Shown here: positions 52,864 through 61,302 of the stretch, in pieces
Layout of the letters: the number at the start of each line of letters is the position of its first letter
Position numbering within the stretch: the first letter of the stretch is position 1
Assembly: GCA_963763855.1 (NCBI GenBank)
Contig: CAVXPU010000005.1
Location: forward strand, 2,666,001 to 2,730,000
Length of the DNA stretch: 64,000 bases
Source: JAIBCC01 sp963763855
Lineage (GTDB): Bacteria; Acidobacteriota; Blastocatellia; Pyrinomonadales; Pyrinomonadaceae
Direction of reading: 5' to 3'
The notes under the pieces: model-generated
Seen by the model: the letters and a program-made list of their open reading frames with translations, nothing else
Told to the model about the DNA's origin: nothing
The model's database searches: none
Made by a program: the position numbers and the translations under genes

Positions 52864-54436
52864 TTATTGAACGGTAAAAGAAACAATTCGCGGATTAAGC
52901 GTTTTAGTATATCGAACGTAAGTCAAAACGTGTAAAACAACGGCATCCCCCGTCTTTAATTTACTGACAAGTTCGTTGAAAGTTTTCAAATCGGCAACTT
53001 GATTGCGGTTAATTCTTTGGATCAAATCACCTTCATTCAAAATTCCGCGTCCATTTGTATTTCGTTCGTCTGCGATAACGCTTGCCGGATCAATTTCTTT
53101 TACTACAACGCCTTTTTGTCCTGTAAAATTATTGTTTTTAATGATTTCCGGAGTTAATTCTTCAAGAGTCAGTCCCAAAGGTTTAATGCTCGGCTTGCTC
53201 GTTTCAGGCGTTAATTTCTTCGGTGTATCGTCGCCATCATTGGATTTGCCATTCGGAGGACGCTCGCCAAGTTTTAAGCGAGACGGTTCGGCGTTCGAGC
53301 TTGTTATTAACTTCACGGAGAAATGTTATTTGGACAATTTTCTCAGGCTCGGTTGCCGCAATTTTTCCGATCAAATCGTTTCTGTTTTCTACCGGTTCTC
53401 CGTTAAACTCAACAATCATGTCATTTACCTGCAATCCGGCTTTCGCCGCACTACCTGCATTATCGCTGATGCTTATAATCGTTGCCCCTTTCAAATCCGG
53501 CATTTCATAAACCTTGCCAAATTCCGGTTTGATCGTTTCCAAATGTGAAACTCCTAAATAGCCCCTGCGAACCTTGCCGTTTGCAATAATCTGCCGATAA
53601 ACATTCGAAACTTCATTTGACGGCAAGGCAAATCCGATACCATTATAATCGCCCGTGGTAGTGGCAATTTGGGAATTTACGCCAATCACTTCGCCATCCA
53701 TATTTAGCAGTGGTCCGCCGGAATTCCCGCGATTAATTGCAGCATCAGTCTGAATAAATTTTTGAAAAGGATTGCCGCCCGGAGTTTCGCGGTTGGTTTG
53801 AGAAATAATTCCCGCCGTTACAGACTGTGCAAGACCAAATGGTGAACCAATTGCCAAAACCCAATCGCCGACGTGGCTCGAATTAGAATCTCCAAGCTTA
53901 ACGCTCGGCAAATCCTTCCCTGCTTCAACCTTCAAAACCGCTAAATCCGTTTCATCGTCAGTTCCTACCACTTTGGCAATATATTCTTCGCCATTCTGAA
54001 GACGAACAGTAATCCGCGATGTATCTTCAATAACGTGATTATTCGTCAAAATGTAGCCGGATTTATCAACAATAAAACCACTCCCAACCGAATATTGCGG
54101 TCGGCGTGATTGCCGTCTGAAAAATTCAGTAATTTCATCAGGATTGCCGCCCGGTTTTTCACCTTTAAGCGTAATTTCCGGAATCTTGCTTTTCGTATCG
54201 ATATTAACTACCGCAGGCTCAACCCGCGTCGCAATCTCCGCAAAACTACTGGACATTGAATCCGGAACATTGCCGCCAATCGGCTCATTAGCATTCGTTT
54301 TACTACCGGAAATCAGAATTCCAATCGTAATTCCCAAAGATAAAAAAACAACCGTTGCAACTGCCATTAAAGCAAAAGTTTTACGCATTACTCTTTGCTC
54401 AATTTTAGCAACTAAATCATCTACAGGTTTTTGCAT
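52864..54436 (-). pseudogene. HtrA/DegP-type serine protease, frameshifted between PDZ domains
   Basis: One N-terminal membrane anchor (21-43), a trypsin-like protease domain with H134, D164 and S239 (TNNHVIED, TDLAVLKV, GNSGGP), and a PDZ domain. The frame breaks at 53272-53275, where AAAA on the coding strand should be AAA. The continuation restores ERRTVSLKLGERPP and a second PDZ domain (QKGVVVKEIDPAS ... GDLIQRINRNQVADLKTF). Without the indel the protein is about 520 residues, a normal DegQ/DegS-like size. Periplasmic quality control. Confidence 0.85.
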
Positions 54437-54600
54437 TATGTTACCTCACGAAAAACTTGAATTTCCCTACAGTATAGCGAAGTAAAGTAAATTAGGTAAA
54501 GAAAAATGTGTCTAATTTCAAAATTGATTGCCGATAATTATTGGTTAGTGTACTTTTTTCTCTGTATTTTTTAGCTTTTTACGGTTAGTATCTTCCCAAT

Positions 54601-56034
54601 ATGAAAAAAATTATCGCTTTATTATTGCTTTGCTTTTTAGCTGGTAACAGCATTTTTGCGTTTACTATAACTGATGAAATCAGTGCTTCGGCTGATAAAA
54701 TTTTGCCGCAAGTGATTGAATGGCGTCGGCATTTGCATAAATATCCCGAACTCGGCAATCGCGAATTCAAAACTGCGGCTTATATCGAACAAAAATTACG
54801 CTCGCTCGGGCTGGAAGTTCGAACTAAAATAGCAAAAACCGGTGTTGTCGCTATTTTGAAAGGTGGACAGCCGGGTCCCGTAATTGGACTTCGTGCGGAT
54901 ATAGACGGGTTGCCCGTTACGGAAAGACGCGACATTCCCTACAAATCCAATGAAACTGCGGAATATAGCGGACAGAAAGTTGGCGTAATGCACGCTTGCG
55001 GACATGATACGCACGTTGCGATGCTTCTCGGAACTGCTGAAGTTTTGACGAAAATGAAAGCGAAAATTAAAGGAACGGTAGTATTTATTTTCCAACCAGC
55101 CGAGGAAGGTCCGCCCGCGGGTGAAGAAGGCGGAGCGGCTTTGATGGTCAAAGAAGGCGTTATGGATAATCCCAAAATTGACGCAATTTTCGGAATTCAT
55201 ATCAATTCGGCAACCGAAATCGGCAAGATCAAATACAAAAGTGGTTCGGTTATGGCAGCAGCGGATTGGTTCACAATTAAGGTCAAGGGCAAGCAAACAC
55301 ATGGTTCGCAGCCTTGGAGCGGAATTGATCCGATCGTTACGGCGTCGAGCATTATCCAGGGTTTGCAGACGATTGTTAGTCGTCAATCTGAACTAACCAA
55401 AGCCCCGGTCGTAATCACCGTTGGCAAAATTAATTCGGGAGTTCGTGAGAATATTATCCCCGAAGAATTAACGATGGCGGGTACAATTCGAACGCTTGAT
55501 GATACGATGCAAAAAGATGTTCACCGGCGAATTAAGATGACGGCAATGAAAATTGCAGAGAGTTTTGGAGCTACCGCGGAGGTGACGATTGACACGAAAA
55601 CATTGGTAACTTACAACACGCCTGAATTGGTTAAGCAAACGCTACCAAGCCTGCAAAAAGCCATCGGAACGGAAAACGTGGAAGAAACTGAATGGACAAC
55701 CGGGGCTGAAGATTTTTCGTATTATCGCTTGAAAGCTCCCGCGTTTTTCTTTTTCATTGGCGGAATGGCAAAAGGGATGAATCCGAAGGATGCTTTTCCG
55801 CATCATACACCCGATTTTTTTATCGATGATAGCCGGCTCGATGTTGGCATTAAAGCATTTGCTAATTTAGTTTTCGATTTCGACAAAGCAAAATTGGATA
55901 AAATAATGCAACAAACTGCCACGAGCGACAATCAAACCGATATAATGAACTGCAAACAACCGAGCATTTTCGCTGTAGAAATGCCGAGTTTGTTTAATTT
56001 GGATAATTCCAAATCATTATGCGGAGGTGTTTGA
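54601..56034 (+). CDS. Secreted M20-family amidohydrolase
   Basis: 477 residues with a signal peptide (about 1-20). The M20D fold (IAA-amino acid hydrolase/hippurate hydrolase-like): RRHLHKYPELGNREF, metal ligands in MHACGHDTHVAM, EEGPPAGEEGG and the final His in HHTPDF. It hydrolyses N-acyl amino acids or peptides. The last about 50 residues are atypical and Cys-containing. Divergent from htrA. The L,D-transpeptidase gene overlaps by one base (TGATG). Confidence 0.92.
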   Translation: MKKIIALLLLCFLAGNSIFAFTITDEISASADKILPQVIEWRRHLHKYPELGNREFKTAAYIEQKLRSLGLEVRTKIAKTGVVAILKGGQPGPVIGLRADIDGLPVTERRDIPYKSNETAEYSGQKVGVMHACGHDTHVAMLLGTAEVLTKMKAKIKGTVVFIFQPAEEGPPAGEEGGAALMVKEGVMDNPKIDAIFGIHINSATEIGKIKYKSGSVMAAADWFTIKVKGKQTHGSQPWSGIDPIVTASSIIQGLQTIVSRQSELTKAPVVITVGKINSGVRENIIPEELTMAGTIRTLDDTMQKDVHRRIKMTAMKIAESFGATAEVTIDTKTLVTYNTPELVKQTLPSLQKAIGTENVEETEWTTGAEDFSYYRLKAPAFFFFIGGMAKGMNPKDAFPHHTPDFFIDDSRLDVGIKAFANLVFDFDKAKLDKIMQQTATSDNQTDIMNCKQPSIFAVEMPSLFNLDNSKSLCGGV

Positions 56035-56804
56035 TGAAAGTATTTTTTTTAATCGTTTGTGCTTTTTTATTGACAATAATGATTTCTGCTCAAGTAAAAA
56101 CTGCCGAAAAGAAAGTTGATTATAAATATTCCGATTCGCTTCAAGCAGTCGTCGTAACTACAAAAGATTGGTCAAATCCGCAAGGAAAAGCCCAACTTTT
56201 TGAACGTCAGACCACGAAATCGATGTGGAAAGCGGTGGGACAAAGTTTTCCAATTGTCGTTGGGAAAAATGGAATGGGCTGGAGTCAGGGCTTAAATGAA
56301 TTGCCAACTGATACGCCGGGCAGACTTCTGATGAAGGTTGAAGGCGACGGCAAATCTCCGGCGGGAATTTTTATGTTAGTTTCAGCCTTTGCGGTAAAGG
56401 ATCAAAAAGTCGGTTTACCTTTGACTAAATTAGTTGATTCTACTGAATGCGTTGATGATGTTAAATCCAGCCATTACAACAAGATAGTTGATAAATTTAA
56501 GGTTGGAAATTACGATTGGAAAAGCTCGGAAAAAATGCTCGAAATTGGCGAACAATATGAGTTGGGAGTTTTCGTTGCCCACAATTATAATCCCGTTAAC
56601 AAAGGCGGCGGCTCCTGTATATTCCTACATATCTGGAAAGACGCAAATTCGGGAACGGCTGGCTGCACCGCAATGGAACGCTCAAATATTGAGAAGATCT
56701 TCGGCTGGGTTGACACCAATAAAAAGCCCGTTTTGATTCAGTTGCCCGAAGATTCTTACAAACAATTTCAGACGAAATGGAAACTGCCGAAATTAAAATT
56801 TTAG
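56034..56804 (+). CDS. L,D-transpeptidase (YkuD-like) family protein
   Basis: 256 residues from the ATG at 56034, with GGAGGT upstream and one base shared with the M20 stop. Signal peptide to about residue 19. The C-terminal catalytic region contains SCIFLHIWKDANSGTAGCTAM, whose His and Cys follow the L,D-transpeptidase HxxG ... GC pattern. It would crosslink or anchor peptidoglycan or act on related peptides in the periplasm. A few YkuD proteins are non-catalytic. Confidence 0.75.
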   Translation: MKVFFLIVCAFLLTIMISAQVKTAEKKVDYKYSDSLQAVVVTTKDWSNPQGKAQLFERQTTKSMWKAVGQSFPIVVGKNGMGWSQGLNELPTDTPGRLLMKVEGDGKSPAGIFMLVSAFAVKDQKVGLPLTKLVDSTECVDDVKSSHYNKIVDKFKVGNYDWKSSEKMLEIGEQYELGVFVAHNYNPVNKGGGSCIFLHIWKDANSGTAGCTAMERSNIEKIFGWVDTNKKPVLIQLPEDSYKQFQTKWKLPKLKF

Positions 56805-57043
56805 CTGATTTGCCGGTTGGTTATCGCTTATTAGTGCGGAGCAAAAAGGATTGGCGAAGTGCGGTAGTTTCAAAAATAGTCGAAGAAAAAGTCACTCTCA
56901 TCGTCTCTTCGCCGAGCGGTTATTCATATCGCTTGCGTCGGGATTTGGAAACTGAAATTTCATTTGACGGAGATTTGCCGATTCTCGAAAATTTTGACGA
57001 AAATTGGAGAGAGAATTACACGAAATATGATACCCGCTGGTAA
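56777..57043 (+). CDS. Small protein of unknown function
   Basis: 88 residues, highly charged, with no signal or membrane helix. Segments like PVGYRLLVRSKKDWRSAVVSKIVEEKVTLIVSSPSGYSYRLRRD suggest a small beta barrel (SH3-like). It overlaps the transpeptidase gene by 28 bp, so it may be translationally coupled. Likely real but unknown. Confidence 0.5.
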   Translation: METAEIKILADLPVGYRLLVRSKKDWRSAVVSKIVEEKVTLIVSSPSGYSYRLRRDLETEISFDGDLPILENFDENWRENYTKYDTRW

Positions 57044-57129
57044 TTTTTCGCTTTCTAAATTTGTCTGAAGTTTGAAATAATTTAAAACTACATCCATACT
57101 AGCGAATTAAAAAAAGAAGGATTTGAAAA

Positions 57130-57194
57130 TGCAGAAGCCCGCACGTAAGTAAGGGCGAAAGAATTTACACACTTACTTCGTGCGTGTTTCTGCA
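57130..57194. repeat. REP-like palindrome, family A (copy 2)
   Basis: A 65-bp palindrome TGCAGAA ... TTCTGCA that aligns end to end with the reverse complement of the element at 10525-10586, including the inner GGCGAA and ACACACTTACT parts. It is 16 bp before the methyltransferase ATG. Confidence 0.85.
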
Positions 57195-57210
57195 TTGTTT
57201 CTTGCAACTT

Positions 57211-58254
57211 ATGGATACCCCAAAAAAATTAACCCGAAAACAAAAAGACGAACATTTGGCGGCAAAACTGCCCGGACTTCTTCAGTATCATCATTTGATG
57301 CTAAGCGATGGAGTAAGAAATAAACTGCTCGCGGATGCAATCACAAAGCACGTAACGCGGGAGACTAATTTTTTGGATATTGGGGCAGGCACGGGAGTTT
57401 GGGCGATTTTAGCCGCCAAACTTGGAGCAAAAAGAGTTGTCGCTGTTGAAATTGAAGAACCTTTAATTCCGATTATTTACAAACACGCCAAGGAAAACGG
57501 CGTTGCTCATAAAATCGAAATCATCCATGGAAATTCTGACGACGTAAAAATTCGCGGCAAATTTGATGTTATCGTTAGTGAACTTTTCGGCAATGACGCT
57601 TTAGGCGAAGCCACAACCAAATCTTTTGTTTCCTTGCGAAATCGTTTTTTAGCTCCAAGTGGCATTTTGATCCCGCAGAAGTTACAAATGTTGGCTGTTC
57701 CCGTTAGGTTAGAAAAATCGGTTGAAAATATTCCGGCTGGATTAGATATTAGCTGTAAATTTCTCAAATCATTGAAAGTAAATTATTCGCAAATGCTTTC
57801 GATTGACGACCGTCCGAAAACTAAATTTTTAGCCGAACCGAAATTGATAACCGAAATTGATTTTCATACCGTTGAAAATGCTCCGTCTCTCAAAAATATT
57901 TCGCTTTCATGGGAAATGGAAGATTTATCGGCGGCAAATGCCTTTGCGGTTTTCAATCACCATACATTTACCGATGAATTTAAAATGGATTCCTTTAATT
58001 CGCAAAGCTGGGGAGCAACAGCTTATGAATTTCAAACGGTTGAGGCTAAAAAAGGAACAATTAAATTTGATATTTCAATGGATGGAACAAAGTCAGTTTG
58101 GGCAGTTACCACGATTAGCGAAAACGGCTCAAAAACTCAACATATCTCGCCTGCGTTTACTGCTGCCCGGATTAAAATGGCTCAGCAGACGACGCCGCAT
58201 AGGAAATTCAAGCCGAAAAAGAAAAATGTCACTCAAAGTAAAAACTCTAAATGA
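57211..58254 (+). CDS. PRMT-like class I methyltransferase
   Basis: 347 residues from the ATG at 57211. The SAM fold has motif I FLDIGAGTGVWAILAAKLGA, motif II VVAVEIEE, and a SELFGNDALGE segment equivalent to the double-E loop of protein arginine methyltransferases. A C-terminal beta-barrel-like part (about 190-330) matches PRMT layout. The tail is basic. A true substrate is unproved; PRMT-like proteins are sparse in bacteria. A palindrome separates it from upstream genes. Confidence 0.8.
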   Translation: MDTPKKLTRKQKDEHLAAKLPGLLQYHHLMLSDGVRNKLLADAITKHVTRETNFLDIGAGTGVWAILAAKLGAKRVVAVEIEEPLIPIIYKHAKENGVAHKIEIIHGNSDDVKIRGKFDVIVSELFGNDALGEATTKSFVSLRNRFLAPSGILIPQKLQMLAVPVRLEKSVENIPAGLDISCKFLKSLKVNYSQMLSIDDRPKTKFLAEPKLITEIDFHTVENAPSLKNISLSWEMEDLSAANAFAVFNHHTFTDEFKMDSFNSQSWGATAYEFQTVEAKKGTIKFDISMDGTKSVWAVTTISENGSKTQHISPAFTAARIKMAQQTTPHRKFKPKKKNVTQSKNSK

Positions 58255-58315
58255 CATCTAGTCTTGTCAGAAAAAATACTGATTTGCATTCCTGTATAAA
58301 CTACAGTTATGCAAA

Positions 58316-58912
58316 TTACCTGCAAGTCCCGCGTTTTTGCCCGGTTCCTCCTGTATTGTTACCTCCAAAAGGACCTCCGCAATCACATGCTGCATTTGCA
58401 CAACCTGAAGAAACACCGGATGTTAATACTCCTGGTGCGGCACAAAGGGCACCGGCGGCTGTCGCATTTGGACAGTTGCAAGCAGACCCGACAGGGTTAC
58501 CACCTGCAGCACATCCTGCTGAAGTTGCATGAAGGGCAGACGGAGCAAGTAACGAAGAAACTATCGGCAATGCAATCATCGAGCCAACACCAACTTTTCT
58601 AATCACTTCACGCCTAGACATTCCGGCAAACATAGTCGGCACATCAACTTCATTTTCAATTAAGTTTTCTTTTTTTAATTGTTCAAGAGCAAGCCAGACT
58701 AAACCTTCATCAGCAGGTGATTTGAGTTTATCCTCCAAACCCTTGGCAATTTCAGTTAAAGATTTGTTACCATCGCACGATTGCCAAATGAATGCTGATG
58801 TTTCGTTTAGGCAAAATGCTTTATTGTTAATAGTATCGTAGATCAAGATTTCGCTTTCTGTGTCTTGAATTACAAGACCAGTCTTGCGGCTATAGGGATA
58901 GTTTCGCTTCAT
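58316..58912 (-). CDS. PqqD-like domain / Tat-type signal / Gly- and Cys-rich tail protein (paralogue)
   Basis: 198 residues. PqqD-like domain (about 8-90; NETSAFIWQSCDGNKSLTEIA, VWLALEQLKKENLI), twin-arginine motif MSRREVIRK (RR at 100-101), hydrophobic helix (109-130), then a tail with eight Cys (134, 145, 147, 157, 171, 176, 178, 197) in a Gly-rich context. The N-terminal part aligns with 50934-51638 while the tail is different, the pattern of a constant leader and a variable product. The oxygenase-like gene lies 157 bp upstream on the same strand. Confidence 0.75.
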   Translation of the reverse strand: MKRNYPYSRKTGLVIQDTESEILIYDTINNKAFCLNETSAFIWQSCDGNKSLTEIAKGLEDKLKSPADEGLVWLALEQLKKENLIENEVDVPTMFAGMSRREVIRKVGVGSMIALPIVSSLLAPSALHATSAGCAAGGNPVGSACNCPNATAAGALCAAPGVLTSGVSSGCANAACDCGGPFGGNNTGGTGQKRGTCR

Positions 58913-59069
58913 ATATAGGTGTAATTTTTCTCCTTTTTATTTTTAAGTTAAGAATTTTAACTTTAAGTTACTTTAATGTTTAAGAATTCTCCAAAAGTGT
59001 TCGTTAGATTCTTGCTTGACACCCATAAGCATTATACATCGAAATTATTATGAAATTCAAATAACTAGC

Positions 59070-60335
59070 TTAATTTAGTAATCCATCATAAGTTGACGCA
59101 ACATAATGAAAAAACAACGACGTTGATTTGTGATTTTTTGGCAAAGCATAGCGGTAATGAATAAGTTCCCGACCTTTATAAAATAATCCGTCACCTGAAC
59201 TTAAATTTACTTTATTACATTTTCTATTGTTAAAATCATCTTCAGGAAAATCTTTCCAAGGAAAAACGGTCAACGAAGATTCGTAATTTTCACTTACAGG
59301 GGTAACATACAAACCCCACGGAGAAATATCATTAGTCGGCTTAGGATGATAATCAACTTGGAAAGAAATGCTGTATTCACATTGTTCGCGGTCTATGTGT
59401 GGGTCTAAAATGGCATCTTCAACGTAGGAAGCAGCATAAACGTATGAAGGTCTTACTTCCATGCCAACAATTGAGCTCATTATTTTAACCAAATTTTTAT
59501 GAAAAAATTGAGCTAGTGGCAAATTGTGCTGATAATAACGACGTTTAACTTGAGAATCACTGAATGGCATAAAACCATTTGCCACATATTCCCGAAAAAA
59601 CTTTTTCATCGCCTGCATATAGTGTTTAGGAAGTAATTCTTCTAAAACTACATATTTTTCATCAACAAATCTTTTATGAGCATTTTCAATGTTTAGGCTA
59701 ATTTCGCTTTCTTTTTGTTTCCAAGTATCAGGGTTAATTACAATCCCGGCTTGAACAAATTTGGCTAAAATACTCTTTTCAACTTTAAAGTTTATTTGCT
59801 CACCGGCTTTCAAATTTTGAGCAATTTCAATATATTCATTTCTAAACCAATAAGGAATTTCAATTTTAGTAACAAGTGATTTTATCCAACCAATCGGGTA
59901 AAAAGGCGAAAAATTATTTTTGTTGACTAAGTCTTGAGACTTGGTTAAATCGAACGGATCAATTCGAAAACTTGGATTTACCGTCAAACTATTGCAATCT
60001 AAATCTTTGTCGTTTTCTTCAATTTCTATTTCATCGAGAAAACAATTAAAAAGCGGTTTTTCAGGAATAGCATCCCTATTAACTAAAAATCCATTTTGAG
60101 CTAACAGTTGATGCTCTGAATCTGATAATTCTTCTGCATTAAAATTTGTGAATCCCCACCTCGTTAAATCAAGAATAAAATCTACTAAATCAGGGTTAGA
60201 TAGAGTCGAGATTTGAAAAATATTTTTCCCCTTATGCAGAATTGGAACCTCGATCTCTACTCCGACTATTTTTCCCGCATCCTCTAACATTGTAATTTGA
60301 GAATAAGGATTAATAATTAATTTACTTGTTGGCAT
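59070..60335 (-). CDS. 2-oxoglutarate/Fe(II)-oxygenase-like protein
   Basis: 421 residues. The C-terminal half (about 220-421) has a double-stranded beta-helix signature: H-x-D in DPHIDREQCEYSISF (H313, D315), the distal His in RELIHYRYALP (H393) and the Arg nearby. The N-terminal half has two helix-turn-helix-like segments (about 30-90 and 165-210; LLAQNGFLV, LAKFVQAGIVI), reminiscent of RRE/PqqD folds. It could hydroxylate the cysteine-rich product of the neighbouring gene. Substrate is inferred from context only. Confidence 0.6.
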   Translation of the reverse strand: MPTSKLIINPYSQITMLEDAGKIVGVEIEVPILHKGKNIFQISTLSNPDLVDFILDLTRWGFTNFNAEELSDSEHQLLAQNGFLVNRDAIPEKPLFNCFLDEIEIEENDKDLDCNSLTVNPSFRIDPFDLTKSQDLVNKNNFSPFYPIGWIKSLVTKIEIPYWFRNEYIEIAQNLKAGEQINFKVEKSILAKFVQAGIVINPDTWKQKESEISLNIENAHKRFVDEKYVVLEELLPKHYMQAMKKFFREYVANGFMPFSDSQVKRRYYQHNLPLAQFFHKNLVKIMSSIVGMEVRPSYVYAASYVEDAILDPHIDREQCEYSISFQVDYHPKPTNDISPWGLYVTPVSENYESSLTVFPWKDFPEDDFNNRKCNKVNLSSGDGLFYKGRELIHYRYALPKNHKSTSLFFHYVASTYDGLLN

Positions 60336-60412
60336 TGATTTTAATTAACCTATATTTCTTTTTGCTAAAAAATATCATAATAATTTCAAAATCACTATGA
60401 GTTTTTTATAAA

Positions 60413-61195
60413 TTAATTGCGGTTTACAAAATTCACTCCCAAAACTCTTCTACTCTCATTTTCCTGAATAAAAACGACAAATTTAAGATTTTCAGGCTTC
60501 CAATTGGTTTGAAGGTTATACGAGTGCTGAAACTTAGCCGTTGAATCCGATTTAGCAAGCTTGCCTACCATATTGAGTTCCCTTACAACAGAAACATGCT
60601 CAAGCTTATTTCCTGCATTTTCGCCGCGTTTCACATCGGAAGCCAATTTATCCTCAGCAATCGCCAGGTAAATTGTAGAATCATTGTGCGAAGGAATGTC
60701 TGAAATATTAATTTTTAATACATTTTCCTCATTTTCAATCTCAATATTTGCTTTTGATTCCTTTGACGCATCCGAGACCACCTGTTGTGCTTTGCCTAAA
60801 TTACTGCCAACAAACTCACGTTTTCCATCAACTACCATTTGGGGAGTGTATGCGGAATCAAGCCCGAATTTCCTGGCGTAAAACTGCTGCCGCTGAGTAA
60901 AAAGCTGCGACGAAAATTCATCTTTCCAACCGAGGTAATTCCAATAGTCAACGTGAAACGCCAGCGTTATAATCTCAACTTCGGGATTCGGCTGTTCCTT
61001 TTGCAATAAGGCTAACGCACGGTCAGCCGGAGGACAGCTCGATCAGCCTTCGGATGTAAACAGTTCGACCAATACCGCACTCTTACCTGCCGATTTCAAA
61101 GGCGGCTGAACTTCGGTAAACGATTGACTCTCAACCTTTTGCATACTACATCCGGCTAGAAAAAAAGCAGTAATCAGTAAAATTTGTAATCGCAT
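60413..61195 (-). CDS. DUF1223 thioredoxin-fold lipoprotein with in-frame UGA (candidate selenoprotein)
   Basis: 260 residues if the TGA at 61045-61043 is read through. Starts at the ATG at 61195 with signal MRLQILLITAFFLAGC (lipobox, Cys16). The conserved motif of the family, FTSEG-C-SSCPPAD, is present with UGA (residue 51) in place of the first Cys, giving a U-x-x-C motif with C54. Downstream the family continues as LAFHVDYWNYLGWKDEF and RQQFYARKFG. The frame is intact on both sides. The simplest reading is selenocysteine. The alternatives are a point mutation or base error. Confidence 0.72.
61043..61045 (-). other. UGA codon at the redox Cys position of DUF1223
   Basis: The minus-strand context is GAA GGC TGA TCG AGC TGT. 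A 9-bp helix (AAGGCUGAU with GUUAGCCUU, two G-U pairs) can be drawn around the UGA as a basal stem, with a smaller inner stem. Whether it works as a SECIS cannot be judged by eye. Confidence 0.45.
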
Positions 61196-61302
61196 AAAAT
61201 TATTATCCTTCATCAACTATAAAATATCCATCGGCATCCGTTTTTATTCCCGCCGATGATTTGTTAAGATAAAGTTTTGCTTAAGCTACATTTTTTTCAA
61301 CT

